Shown here in pieces: positions 29,497 to 42,255 of a stretch of 64,000 nucleotides of DNA (within the stretch, counting starts at the first letter, position 1; each line of letters begins with the position of its first letter). The stretch is from contig NC_133650.1 in the NCBI RefSeq assembly GCF_009905375.1, positions 295,010,270 through 295,074,269 on the forward strand, given 5' to 3'. The stretch is from Apium graveolens. Taxonomy: Eukaryota > Streptophyta > Magnoliopsida > Apiales > Apiaceae. The notes beneath the pieces are model-generated. The model was not told the DNA's origin, did no database searches, and saw only the letters and a program-made list of their open reading frames with translations. Both the position numbers and the translations under genes were made by a program.

Positions 29497-32400
29497 TCAT
29501 CTTCTGATCTCTCTGATGTCAGGAGTTGTTCTGAGATAGTTCTTCAACAAACATCTCTCAGCATATCTAAGTTCATCAATCATCCTCCTTTTAGCATCTT
29601 TAAGCTCTGCATTATCTTCACCAATTTGAAAGATTGCAACCCTTGAGATCATTAATCTTTGCTTTTCTTATATCCTGATCCAGTCTGATTAAATAAGCTT
29701 TATCAGACTGAAGATTGAATTCCACAGCCCTGTAACCCAGAAAGGTAGTTATAATCTTAGCAGTATTGGGCTTCATTTCAACTATATCATCCTTGTGATC
29801 TCTGTACTTTGGAACATATGTGCTGTCAGACTTAACATAATAAAGCCTTTTCTGTCTCTGAATCTGATCCTTCAAATAGTTTGCAGCACTTCCTGTCAAT
29901 CTGTCATCCACTTGAAGTAAGAATAGTACATGCTCCAATTCTTCAAAATACTTCAATGGAATGACATTTTTCCTTATATGATAAACCCTACCATCTGTCA
30001 TGAAGTACAACAAGATGTGTTCTTTCAAGTAGGTATGGTAAACCATTTGTACAGATTCCAGTTGATTCAATCTCTCAGGAGTTGCTCCAATACCTGGTTC
30101 ACTCAAGGAAGTTGGATCATTGGTGGTGTTATGTATTTTTCTTTCATCAGCACTTCCCAATCCAGTTTTATCTCTTGCTTCCTTTCCAGTAACTACTCTT
30201 GCTTCAAAACCACTTGCAGCAGTCTTCAAAGGTTGAGTCTGTTTTGCTTTAGTAAATCCTGGTAGGAGTGTCTTTGGTCTAACTTCTGATATCAAGTTAA
30301 CTTGAGCTATGTCAGAGGTTACTTGCTTCTTTGCAATATCAAAACTTACTGTCTCTTGACTCTGAACAACTTGAGCCATGTCAGAGGTTGTTTTAAGAAC
30401 TTTTCTTGAAGTCAGAGCAAGATCATCCTTTTCATCAGTGATTTCTTCATTCTCAGGAGGCACATAAACCTTGATAGGTTCACCAACTTTTCTTTACCCT
30501 TGGATCTATCTGCGGTTGTGATTTAGCCAATGTTGCTTCAGTATTTGTCCTTTCTTTTATCAAAATGCCTTTGATTTTTGGAAGTGTCTTTTTACCAGAA
30601 GCTTCAGATTTAGATATGACTTTTTCTGATTTAAGTCTGGCTTCTTCTTCCATTAAACTCTCCAAGTCCATTCCTGGGTTTTCCTGAAGAAATAACTGTC
30701 TTGACATTTCTTCATCAAGATCTAAAAGTTCATCAGAACTTATCCTTTTACCAGTAGCAGAACTAATTCTTTTCCCAGTATCAGAACTTGTCATGTGACT
30801 TGTGATTTCAGCTTTTCTTGATGAGAATTCTCTACCTTGACTATGACCTCTACCCATTCTAGAGTTTCCTTGATCATCCTTTTCATCATCCTTCCCTTTC
30901 AATGTCTTGCCAGTCTTGCATTTGGACTTAATTACTTTCTCCCCTTTTTGGCATCAGCAGGTAGTAGAAGAGAGACAAGCAATTCCACTGAGGCTTGGAT
31001 TTCAGTAAGTTGAGATTGCTGAGAAGCTCGATTTGTCAGAATATCATCATTCTGAGCTTGTTGTTTCTCTTGAGTCTTCTCAATATAAGCAATCCTGTCA
31101 AAGGTAGGTTGGAAGAACTTTTTCTTGTCAATTTTATGAATTTGGTCCTGTTTGATGAATTCTTCCTGAATCTTGTGTAGCTCTGCATGAGTAGTTGAAT
31201 GGAGACCTTGTAGATGTTTAGTACTCAATGCAGTGACTCTAAGCTGGGTTTTGAAATCATCAGAATTTAACATTTCATCAGCTTTTGTCAAGTGCTCAGC
31301 AAGATGCTTTGCATTTGGAACACAGGAAACTGAGTTCCATTCCTTAGTCCACTCCTGTCCTGCAGGAGTTTCACTCCAAGGCACTGGTGCTTCTCTGGTA
31401 ACAAACTTCTTAACAAGTTCAGATTTAAGAATAATTTGTTGAGGAGCATGTCCTGAAGGACCTGCTTCATCAGCATCTGTATTTGGAGCAGCATCACCAG
31501 TATCTCCAGCATTTGCAGCTTCAGAACTTACAGAATCAGTATCTTTTGATAAAACAACAGTGTGAGTAGCAATGGAGGCTTCAACATCCTCTAATTGCTG
31601 ATCTGGTTCTAAGTTCTGATCAACAGCCATATCCTGATGCTCACTTATATTCTGATCATCAGCATCTAGATGCAGAGAAGGTGTAGAAGAGAAGTCTGGA
31701 TTTTGAGCAGCATCAGTAACAAGTGTTGTTGATGGATTAGTTGCTGTTGGAGCTTCTAAAAGAATTACTTCAGGCACAACCAAGGTCTGGATATCAATAT
31801 CAGCACTTGTGCCTGTATTAACAGGAGATACAGACTTTTGAACAGGAGACACAGATGGTGTGTTGGCCTTTTCAGGAACAGCTTCCTGAGATGGAGTTGA
31901 TGGAGAAGTAGTGACTTTAGCAGATTCCTTTTCTTGTGAGATCAGAGATTCCTGATCTCCTTCCTTAGCTGCTGCTTCTTCATCATCTGAAACTGGCATT
32001 TTTGCCCTCTGTTTCTTGTATCTCTTTGTAGATATGGATTCCTTGGGAGTTTCAGGAACAGTCATTCTTCTAAGCCTCTTGAGAAGCCTAGATCCCCCAA
32101 TTTCAGAATCCTTCTGAGAAGTCACTGTTTCAGCTTCTTTGATAACAGGTTCTGATGTAGAAACCTGTTCCTCACTGTCAGACTCATCTCTCAAAGCAAT
32201 CCTCCTTCTCTTTTGAGGTGTGTGAGGAACAGTCTTTGTCCTCTTAGGCTTGGAAGATGAAGACTTCACAGTAGGTGCTGAGGATGAGGGTTGAACTGTC
32301 TGTGAAGTGGAGAGATAGGATTTGATATATTGCCTGAGGGTTGGTGGAGTAGTATGAGTGGTATGTCCTGATGGTTGTTGTGGAGTTTGGGATGTGGTTG

Positions 32401-33235
32401 TTGGTTGGTCATCAGGATAAACAGATTTATAGGAATCAGGATCAGCATTTACTAAGATCTGTTTTACAGACTGAGGAATCTGTAAAGGTCTAATCACTTG
32501 TTTCTTAGTGTCAGCATTTACCAGGTCATTAAAGTAACGTTTTGCAACTTTGAAAGGTGGAGTTAAGGTACTGATTAGTCGAGGTTCATCAGTACAAAAA
32601 GTATATATAAGTTGACAGAATCTAGCAAAGTAAACAACATTCCTATCCTCTGTCATCCTATCCCCAATAAAACCTATTATAGCAATTGCAAAATCAAAAT
32701 GAGTTTAGTTTATAATGGCATACCCGATGTGCTGACTCATTATGGGGATGGCATTAAAATTCGAACACTTGTTCCCAAAAGCTTTAGTGATGCAGTCGAA
32801 GAAGAAGCTCCATTCCCTTTTGATATGAGCCCGTTTCAACTGCCCAAGCTTTGCGAAACTCTGTTCATACCCCAAACTGGCCATTAACTCCTGAAGAGCT
32901 GATTCCTCTGGAATTGAAAAAGTACATCCTTCTTGGAGATGTAGAGCCTTGCGTATTGTACCAGGAGTGACTGCATATGAAGAATCACCCACTTCGAAAA
33001 CAATACTAGGAGTACCATTTGGACCACCATTATCAAAGTTTCCAGTCCTCTAAAGTGTCAGAACTTGTTGGCTTGAGAATACTGAAGGTTGGGTCAATGC
33101 ATACCCGATTTCACTGTGTGCAAGAAGATCTTGCACAAAATGCAATTCAGACGGAGCTTCAGCATTATCAAGAATTGCAGCATAGTTGTTTGGAACAAAT
33201 TTAGCTCCATCAATGATTAAATCCTTAGGTTCCAT
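29497..33235 (-). pseudogene. Family A ORF3, copy in A2, broken
   Basis: Starts MEPKDLIIDGAKFVPNNYAA at 33235 and ends at 29497, homologous end to end with A1 ORF3. The N-terminal domain, Ser/Pro-rich middle, coiled coil (IAYIEKTQEKQQAQNDDILT) and C-terminal domain are all present. Breaks: stop at 33050-33052 (Trp codon in A1), stop at 32705-32707 (Gln in A1), a 1-nt loss near 30935 in a G-run that A1 keeps, another frame change near 30480, and a 1-nt gain near 29640. Function is unknown. The length (about 1240 codons before decay) greatly exceeds typical env-like ORFs, and no membrane-protein features are visible. Confidence 0.85.
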
Positions 33236-35638
33236 GAAATTAATCGAGATTTATAAGTGCCTGTTAGGTGTTTGATAGAATGTCTATATGAAAAACCAAC
33301 GTTAGAAGAAGAAAGAGAGTAAAAGCAAATAGAGAGAAAAAGTATGAAAGGAAATAAAAGATTAAAAAATCCTCTCTCTGTCTTACTTATACTTTTGAAA
33401 AAAATGTAACCGTTGGACACCTGTCAGACATGCAGTAAAAACGAATAGTTAATGGGCACGAGAAAACAGTAATCATTACTTACCCACTTGCAGTTTTTCA
33501 AGGAAAAACCGTTCCACTTACCAAGTTATTCCATTAATCAAGGTGAAACAGTTTTAATTCAAGATTGAAACTGTTCCCACTTATTTAATTATTTTTCACT
33601 GCAACATCAATATTCTAAAAAAAATCGAGTGAAAATGACCATAATAAATCGGACGAGCAAGTACTGATAAAATAAAATCAGAACTTAAGTTAAAACAGAA
33701 TTTATATGGTCATCAGAATATGAATATGTATCAGGATTTATCAATGCATTACAAAATATCTTAGAGACAAGATCTTGAAACAAAACCAAATTTCATTAAT
33801 TTATCAAGAGAATACATTCATGAAATTTAAATTACATCAGAACTTGTACAAGATTTCCCTAAGCTGCTAAACCGAACGTCAACAGCCTTTGTCCTAGCTC
33901 AAGAAGCAGGGCAAGGCTGATGATGAAGAAAAACAGGAAGAAGAAAATATATCATTTCTTCTTCCTACTCTCGACAAACAGAATAGCGAGTCGAATGATT
34001 CGCTCTTGCTGGCGGAGAGCTTCCAGCCTTTCCTCCTCCAATCGCTCCAGATGACGATGGTAGTCCATGTAGAAGAACAGGAGGTGGGTGAGTACCTCCA
34101 GGGGAACGGAGTCCCATATCTCATCAGGAATGACAGTAACGTGCCATTCCTGCTGCCAATTGGCACAGCTCAGATCCATGTTGAATGTTTCGTAGTTCAA
34201 AAACATATTGTAATTGACCATGGTGTTTTTGATATAAAGATTATGAAGGTGAGTCTGTGATAAAAGATTTGATGGGAAGGCTGATGTGAAGTGGTTTCTT
34301 ATATAGGCAAGTGAATGCCAGAAGACGCAAAGAAATTTAATGCTGACATATAGAATTAATTCTACCTCGTCTCCCCAGACTTGGAAAAAGAAAAACATTC
34401 ATTGGAAAGAGAAAACATGGTTTAATGCGCACAAGAAGCAAGTAAAAATTGACTGTTCATGTACGAGTACCACTATCCCTAACTACATTGACTATTAATC
34501 TTCCACTTCAACATTATTCTGGTTTAAACTGAGACTGTTGTCAAATTTTATCCACAAATAAGTCAAGTAAAGAATCAGACTGTAATATCAGAACTTAACA
34601 GTCATCAGAACATAATTTCTTAACTCGAAAAAGGAATGCCTATTTAGTAAGTCCTCACACAAATTCTGATTTATATTCTGCAGAACTTAATCATCAGAAC
34701 ACGCAATCAGAACTTGTCCTCAGAATTTGTGCAATGTGACACAATGACTGTTCATCTAAAACAACATAGATCCCCACAGTGATTTTCATCATTCATATGG
34801 AGTGGTTAGTGTGTGCATTAAGCTAAATATCAGACAAAGAGTAAAGTCTGATTCACTTCAGTACATCTTAGAAATAAGGCATAACTAAAACTTTACTAAA
34901 AACCAGTCATTATTCTGAAACCTACTATTGAAAGAATTCATGCTTGAGTCCACCTCAACTATTTTGTGCTAATTTTGTGCATCTTTTTGAATTCTATTTT
35001 ACAGTGGCTTCTCAGTGTAAGTGAGTCACGACTGCTTATCAGAATTTATGCTATTATCAGAGTATTTCTCCAGTAATCATAGAGTGTGAAAAGTCACCAA
35101 GAAAATATTTTATTTGCTTTTCTGATGCATATTACTTAATACCAGCAATGCACTTGGGTCTTCCCTTCCACATTTTTACTCCAGATCTCAAAGGAGTACC
35201 TGATTTTTAATCCTTGTTTCTCTTTCTTTTTCTTTTGATAAGTGAGGTTTATCAGCACTTAGTACATTCAACAGATTTACTAGCATCAGAACTTAACAGA
35301 TGAGTAGCATTATTCTAGTTTGTGACTTAGTAATAAGATAGACAAAGTAAATTCAACTAAGCTCAATACCAAAATTTGCTTGTGTCAATAGATTTCCACA
35401 GAAATAATTACTTCTTACATGGGATCCCTTGTTTATTAAAGACTACTAGGTCAGCATCTAGCACAGTTATCCTCATAGGATTGAATAGTTACCTAAACAG
35501 ACATATCACTATCAGAGTTTAGAAACATTGATCAGACAACAATCAGTACTTAAACATATTTTTCAATTAAGCACAGAATACACAAAGAGATTAAATTCTG
35601 TAAATACTGATCATAAAGTCTGATGCAATAGAACAAAA
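33236..35638 (-). other. A2 spacer between pol and ORF3
   Basis: About 2.4 kb between the pol stop and the ORF3 start. It holds one small open frame (33952-34221) and many family A words, for example exact TCAGAACTTA at 33678-33687, 34588-34597 and 35286-35295, with numerous near copies between. The rest has no coding signature. Confidence 0.75.
33952..34221 (-). CDS. Small unknown ORF in the A2 spacer (89 aa)
   Basis: Starts MVNYNMFLNYETFNMDLSCA and ends in a charged heptad-like helix (HLERLEEERLEALRQQERI) with a VESRKKK tail. The frame is open a further 59 codons upstream. It is in the same orientation as pol and ORF3 and is uninterrupted although its large neighbours are broken. I do not recognise it; A1's surviving spacer is too short to show whether the family conserves it. 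It could be chance. Confidence 0.4.
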   Translation of the reverse strand: MVNYNMFLNYETFNMDLSCANWQQEWHVTVIPDEIWDSVPLEVLTHLLFFYMDYHRHLERLEEERLEALRQQERIIRLAILFVESRKKK

Positions 35639-38600
35639 CTAAGCAGATTTAGAGAAAGAACCTGAAACCATTCCAAGTTCATTTACCAATCTTGTAAAAG
35701 TAGCTTCACACAATGGTTTTGTGAAGATATCTGCTAGTTGTTGATCTGTTGGAATAAAGTGCAATTTCACTGTACCTTCATCTACATGTTCCCTGATAAA
35801 GTGGTACCTGATGCTGATGTGCTTTGTCATAGAGTGTTGAACTGGATTACCTGTCATAGCAATAACACTTTGATTATCACAGTAAATAGGGATTTTGAAA
35901 TATGTTAACCCATAATCCAGTAACTGATTCTTCATCCAAAGAATCTGTGCACAACAGCTTCCTGCAGTAATATATTCTGCTTCTGCAGTTGATGTGGAAA
36001 TTGACTTTTGTTTCTTGCTAAACCAAGAAACCAATCTGCCTCCAAGAAATTGGTAGCTTCCACTTGTGTTTTTCCTGTCAATTTTGCAACCTGCAAAATC
36101 TGCATCTGAGTAACCTATTAGTTTAAAATCTGATTCTCTAGGATACCACAATCCCAGATCAGCTGTTCCCTTAAGATACTTGAAAATTCTTTTCACAGCT
36201 GTTAAGTGAGGTTCTCTTGGATCTGCTTGAAATCTTGCACAAAGACAGGTAGCATACATGATATCAGGTCTACTAGCAGTTAGATAGAGTAGAGAGCCAA
36301 TCATACCTCTGTAATCAGTAATATCTACTGATTTACCAGTATCCTTATCCAGTTTTGTTGCAGTGGCCATGGGAGTGGATGCACTTGAACAATCTTGCAT
36401 TCCAAATTTCTTCAGCAAGTTTCTGGTGTACTTAGTTTGACAAATAAAAGTGCATTCTTCATTCTGCTTGCCTTGAAGGCCCATAAAATAGCTAAGTTCC
36501 CCCATCATACTTATCTGATACCTTGACTGTATCAGTTTGGCAAACTTCTTGCAAAGTCTGTCATTTGTAGACCCAAAAATGATATCATCAACATAAATCT
36601 GAACCAGAAGTAAGTCCTTTTCATGGTTGAGGTAGAAAAGTGTTTTGTCTATAATTCCTCTGTTAAATCCACTTTCCAGAAGAAACTGAGCTAAAGTCTC
36701 ATACTATGCTCTGGGAGCTTGCTTAAGTCCATAAAGTGTTTTATCAAGCCTGTAGACATAATCTGGATGTTTGGAATCTACAAAGCCTGGAGGTTGTTCA
36801 ACATATACGTCCTCTTCCAATTCTCCATTGAGAAAAGCACTTTTCACATCCATTTGAAAGACAGTAAACTTTTTGTGAGCAGCATAAGCCAAAAATATCC
36901 TTATGGCTTCTAACCTAGCAACTGGTGCAAATGTTTCATAATAATCAATTCCCTCCTGTTGAGAATATCCTTTGGCAACCAGCCTTTCCTTATTCCTTGT
37001 AATTATGCCGTCACTGTCAGTTTTATTTCTGAATACCCACTTTGTACCAACAACAGATCTATTCTTTGGTCTTGGCACTAGGGTCCAGACTTTGTTTCTT
37101 TCAAATTCATTTAACTATTCCTGCATTGCTTGCACCCAATCAGCATCTTGAAGAGCTTCTTCCACTTTCTTTGGCTCAGTCTGAGAGAGAAAAGAATTGT
37201 AAAGACATTCATTTGAAGTACCTGTTCTAGTTCTGACACCTGCATCAGGATTTCCAATTATCAAATCAGGTGTATGTGATTTAGTCCACTTCCTTGCAGA
37301 TGGAAGGTTTTCTCTAGAACTGGATGCTCCCCCATGATTCATGCCGTCTTCATTTTCATTTTCCGATGCTCCCCCTGAAACTATGCTCTCTGAGTTGGAT
37401 TCTTCAGAATTTAGATTTTCAGAACTATCAGAACTTGGCTTATCAGAACTTGATGGATCAGAACTTGAAGAGCCAGATGTATGTTCAGATGCTTCTTGAG
37501 ATGTGATATGTTCTTGAGTATGCTCCCCCTGCATAGGTGCATCTTCCTTTGGCGTAGTCACCACAGTTTCAATAACATCAGAGTTTAATCCATCAGAGTT
37601 TACAGTATCAGGACTTAGACTGTCAGGATTTTCAGTATCAGAATTTGAGTCTTCATTTTCAAATCTCAACTGATCATGATCAATAAAATCTTCAAGACCA
37701 GTAATCTTCTTGTCATCAAAAGAGACATTGATAGATTCCATGACCACTCTTGTTCTCAAATTATAGACTCTGAAGGCTTTTGTGGAAAGTGGATATCCAA
37801 CAAAGATTTCTTCATCAGCTTTTAGATCAAATTTGGATAGCTGTTCAGGATGAGTCTTGAGAAAAAAACACTTGCATCCAAATACATGAAAGTACTTCAG
37901 ATTTAACTTCTTTTTCTTCACCATCTCATATGGTGTTTTTCCTTGCTTGTTAATGAGTGTTGCATTTTGAGTAAAACAAGCAGTCTGCACAGCTTCAGCC
38001 CAGAAATAGGTTGGAAGTTTTGCTTCTTCAAGCATTGTACGTGCAGCTTCAATGAGAGTTCTATTCTTCCTTTCAACAACTCCATTTTGCTGTGGAGTTC
38101 CAGGAGCAGAAAATTCCTGCTTAATTCCATGGTTTTTGTAGAACTCTTCCATTATCAAATTCTTGAACTCAGTGCCATTATCACTCCTTATGGTTTTCAC
38201 AGAATATTTGACCAATTTATCCAGATGTTTGACATGATCAATCAAGATAGATGCAGTTTCACTTTTTGTGTGCAAGAAATACACCCATGTGTATCTGGTA
38301 AACTCATCCACTATGACCAACGCATATTTCTTCTTTACAATAAACATGACATTCACTGGACCAAATAGATCAACATGTAGTAGATGATAAGGCTCAAGAA
38401 TTGATGATTCAGTCTTGCTCTTGAATGAAAATTTTCTTTGTTTGACCTTCTGACAAGAATCACAAAGGCCATCAGGAGCAAATACTGACTTTGGCAGTCC
38501 TCTCACAAGATCTTTCTTGACTAGTTCAATTATATTATTGAAATTTAAATGAGAGAGTTTCTTGTGCCAATTCCAGCTTTCTTCAATTGATGCTCTACTC

Positions 38601-38989
38601 ATCAGACAGATTGCAGAACCATCAGTACTTGTTGAAAGCTTAGCTTCATAAATGTTACCACGCCTGTATCCTTTCAGAACAACTTTGCCTTTAGATTTAC
38701 TCACAACTTCACAGTGTTCTTCAAAGAAATCAACATGATAACCTCTGTCACAGATTTGACTTATACTCAGCAGATTGTGTTTAAGTCATGAGACCAGAGC
38801 TACTTCTTTAACGATGATATTCCCAAGATTGATATTGCCATATCCCAATGTTTTTCCAATGTTACCATCTCCATAAGAAACACTTGTGCCAACTTTCTCC
38901 ACAAAGTCTGATAGCAGGGCCTTATTCCCAGTCATATGTTCTGAACATCCACTGTCCAGAACTAGAATATTTTTCCTGTTGCCCTGCAA
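35639..38989 (-). pseudogene. pol: Family A pol, copy in A2, three nonsense codons
   Basis: One continuous frame from a TTG-CAG-GGC junction (38989) to 35639. It has protease (LDSGCSEHMTGN), the integrase zinc module and catalytic landmarks ([27 protein letters not shown]), a Ser-rich linker, RT ([32 protein letters not shown]) and RNase H (YSDADFAGCK, STAEAEY, FTKPLCEATF). Three in-frame stops break it: TGA near 38785, TAG near 37112 and TAG at about 36704, the last at the conserved Trp after APRA. No frameshift was found across 3.3 kb. The Ser-rich linker is built partly from the family A DNA word (NSD, SSD peptides). Confidence 0.88.
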
Positions 38990-39001
38990 TCATAAAGACC
39001 A

Positions 39002-41334
39002 CTAATGATTAGTTTTAAGGACCCAGACTTGCTTGGATCCTTTGGCCTTATCAATTTTGTCAACATTTGCAGCGGATTTAGCATCAGAGTTTATGTTAAC
39101 ATTTTTCTTATCAGAACTTACACTATCAGACTTTGAATCAGAATTTACACTAGAAGGAACAATGGAAACTTTCTTCAAAGAAGGTTTTATTTGATAATAA
39201 TCATATTACAAACTATGATATTCCTTACAAGTATAAATGGAATGCCATAAACTACCACAATGAAAACAAGGATTTTATGGTTTATATCTAACAAACTGAC
39301 TCTTAACTCCTGATTTTGAAGGTAAGGAGTTTATGTTCTTATTCTTCCTGCAAAAAGAAGCCAGATGGTTAGAACTTCCACAGTTATGACACGTTTTCCC
39401 AGGAGCATCAGGAACAGGCTTATAATCATTGCTTTTATTCACACCTTCCTTTCCATTCCTATTTTTCCTAGGTGATTTTACCTTGTTTGCATTCTTAACA
39501 TCTTTCAGCTTATGCTTAAGCTGCTTCTTAGTCATTAAGCCTATGTTTACTTCAGCTGTCTTTTCTTGTTTTAGTTTGTCAGAAGTTAGTTCCTCTTTAA
39601 CTTCTGATTTCTCATTATCAGACTTTATAGTTAAAAACTTAACAGGTTTTAACTTTGGCTTTTGCTTAACAACAGGCTTAATTTCTACAGTTCCTTTATC
39701 ATTCTTATCCTCTCCATAACCTAAGCCCTCTTTCCAATTTTCACTATTTAGCAAATTTTGAGTTGTTCTGCCAGAGTTAATCCAAGTCCTGATAATCTCT
39801 CTTTCCTTTTCTAACTCAGTTTTTAGAGATTCATTCATTTTTAGCACTTCATCCCTAACATAAAAAGCATCATCTCTATCCTTCTGAGTTTGATGGAACA
39901 TAACTAACTCTTTTTCTAAGAAATCATTTCTTTTCTTAAAAGCAAGATTTTCAGAAGTTAATCTTTCACATGTTAAAGTTTGATCTCTATAACTAACAAA
40001 CATGGTTTTAAGATATCTTCTCAACTCATTAATATCATCAGTTTGAAAAGCATAAGTAGTCTGAGGTACCTTTGTTTCAGCAGCTTCAGAACTGCTCTCA
40101 GCACTTTCTTTATCAGCATTTGCCATCAAAGCATAGTTCTCCTCACTTTCAGAGTCTGAGGTGTCTGTCCAGCTTTTCTTCTTTGTGACAAGAGCCTTGC
40201 CTTTGTCACCCTTCACTTTCTTGCAATCAGGAGATATGTGGCCTTTCTCACCACAGTTATAGCATTTGACACTAGTATAATCTCCTCTATTAGACTTTCC
40301 TCCTCTGCCCTCAGATCTTCTGAAATTCTTCTTATCAGAACTTGTGCCTTTCCTGGAAAACTTCCTTTCCTGAACTTCCTGTATGCAATCTTTGTGATCC
40401 CTTTCACCATAAGAGCACACAGCTTCATCATCTCCTCATCAGCATCAGTCTCAGGCAAGCTTTCAGAATCTGAGTCATCATCACTTTCAGAACTTGATGA
40501 CTCAGTATCAGACTTTGTGAAAAGAGCTTTACCCTTATCTTTCCTTGAGGTAGCTGCCTTGGGGGATTCTTCTTCAGCCTTAAGAGCAACTGTCCTTGAC
40601 TTTCCTCCTTTCCTCTTGCTTCTTTGTTCCATCTCAAGTTCATGAGTCTTGAGCATTCCATAAATTTCATCAAGAGTTGTTTCATCAAGATTGTAGTTGT
40701 CTCTTATTGTTGTTGCCTTCAAATCCCAGTATTCAGGAAGAGCTAACAGGAATTTAAGGTTTGAATCTTGAAGATCATACTCCTTATCAACCAATGAAAA
40801 ATCATTCAAGAGTTTGACAAATCTATCATATAAATCAGTCAATGACTCATTTGCCTTTGAGTCAAAGTGTTCATACTCTTGAGTGAGTATTGTCTTCCTG
40901 TTCTTCTTAATTGTATCAGTTCCCTGACACCCTGTTTTTAAGGCATCCCATATCTCCTTAGTAGTCTTGCAGTTAATTACCCTGTTTGACATTACATTAT
41001 CAATGGCACTATGCAGTAAGTGTCGTACCTTAGCATCCTTAGCAATTGATGCGATATCTTCAGCAGTATAATCACTCTTCTCCTTTGGTACGGTCTTTGC
41101 TGCTTCACCTGCAACTGCAACAGCGAGCTTGGTTAGTTTGTGAGGCCCTTCCTTTATTCTATCAAGATATTCTGGATCTGTTGCTTCCAGGAACATGGTC
41201 ATCCTTACCTTCCATATGGGATATTCATATGGTCTCAGTATGGGAACTCTGATGGTCTCATACCGACTTTGAATTTGTGTCTTTGGTGGTTCTTCAGTTT
41301 TGGTAGGCTTAGTTGGAGTTTCTGTGTCAGACAT
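39002..41334 (-). pseudogene. gag: Family A gag, copy in A2, frameshifted
   Basis: ATG at 41334 (MSDTETPTKP). Copia gag core (VPILRPYEYPIWKVRMTMFL), acidic Ser-rich segment, then three CCHC zinc knuckles: CYNCGEKGHISPDC, CHNCGSSNHLASFC and CFHCGSLWHSIYTC. A frame change occurs near 40370. A TAA at 39275-39277 and another stop near 39211 cut the tail, which otherwise ends at 39002 after KQVWVLKTNH. Pol follows in the same frame here, separated by TAG and TGA, unlike families B and C where pol is +1. Confidence 0.85.
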
Positions 41335-41376
41335 GATTGTGTTTGGATCTTAAACTGTATGTGCGTTAACAGATAA

Positions 41377-41388
41377 GCTCTGATACCA
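41377..41388 (-). promoter_or_regulatory. A2 primer-binding site
   Basis: TGGTATCAGAGC on the minus strand, 2 nt from the 5' LTR, complementary to the initiator methionine tRNA 3' end. Confidence 0.95.
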
Positions 41389-41390
41389 CT

Positions 41391-41982
41391 TGTTAGGTCA
41401 CACACACTGTAGAGGGGGTGAATACAGTGTAAAGTACAATCAAATCGAACTTTAATATCTCAAGTAACAGAAAACAAACTTTATTGAAATAATAAACTCT
41501 GTTACAGTATGGAACTGTTACCTCTCAGTGATGAACAAATATCACGAGAGCTGCTAGGGTTACAATGAATAATCTTATCGAATATGATAACACTTATAGT
41601 GTAAACCCTATGTCTGTGTTTATATACTACACAATTATAAGATAATCGCTAATTGATATGGAACTTAATTCTGCTTCCTAAAATATATCAATCAGATATC
41701 TTTTCTTCCAAGTATTATATTCTTCATAGAATTCCTTCTTCATGCATATCTCTTCTTATGTTTATCTCGATCTTCTTTCCTTTAAACAACTACTGTCCTT
41801 ATCTGAACATCCTTCAGCACTTAAGTTCTGATATCCATCTTCTGATGATTATCTCCTGATAATATAAGTACTGATATCCTTAAGTCCTGACTTCCAGTAA
41901 GTACTGATTTATCCTGTTTAAGTAAGATTTGAAAACTAAACATAAATCATATTAGCCATGATATTATCAAATATATCTAACA
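41391..41982 (-). mobile_element. A2 5' LTR with promoter
   Basis: 592 bp, 13 substitutions from the 3' LTR. The minus-strand TATA box is at 41619-41626 (AGTATATAAACACAG context), with family A words upstream of it in U3 (41822-41831 and variants). It should drive the element transcript. Confidence 0.93.
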
Positions 41983-41986
41983 AAAC

Positions 41987-42255
41987 ATGGCTGAGAAGTG
42001 TGTTTGTGGAGCATGGATTGTTGCAAAAATAACTTAGACAACTGCAAATGCCGGTCTCCGTTTTTTTTCTTGCGATGATGTCGTTATTTTAGGTGGTTGG
42101 ATGGTCCGTTGTGTGAGCGTGCAGGAAATATCATTCCTGGCCTTTTGCGTATGATTAACTATCTTGAAAAAGAAGTTGATGGCATTAGGAGAGTGGTAGT
42201 TCCTAGGAAGAAGCTGGTGAAGCACCTGAAAGGTCCTGTTTGTGCTGCAAAGTGA
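41987..42255 (+). pseudogene. GRF-type zinc-finger protein of a Mutator-like element, broken
   Basis: Starts MAEKCVCGAWIVAKIT and continues, after a TAG where this family usually has Trp, with a TTANAGLRFFSC block (the GRF finger core). A frame change downstream of an eight-T run then leads to RWLDGPLCERAGNIIPGLLR. The stop is at about 42255. GRF-finger proteins are widespread in plant transposons; the biochemical role is unclear. The ATG begins with the last base of the A2 target duplication, so its promoter now lies 13.3 kb away, beyond A2. Confidence 0.7.

Larger units (their letters stand above)
28701..41982 (-). mobile_element. Complete family A Sirevirus-like Copia element A2 (13,282 bp)
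   Basis: Both LTRs are 592 bp with TG...CA ends and the whole is flanked by a perfect AAACA duplication (28696-28700 and 41983-41987). The order on the minus strand is 5' LTR, PBS, gag, pol, a spacer with a small ORF, ORF3, polypurine tract and 3' LTR. I count 13 substitutions between LTRs (2.2 percent); with the rice-derived rate of 1.3e-8 per site per year that would be roughly 0.8 million years. Gag, pol and ORF3 are all broken, so this copy is not autonomous. Confidence 0.95.
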
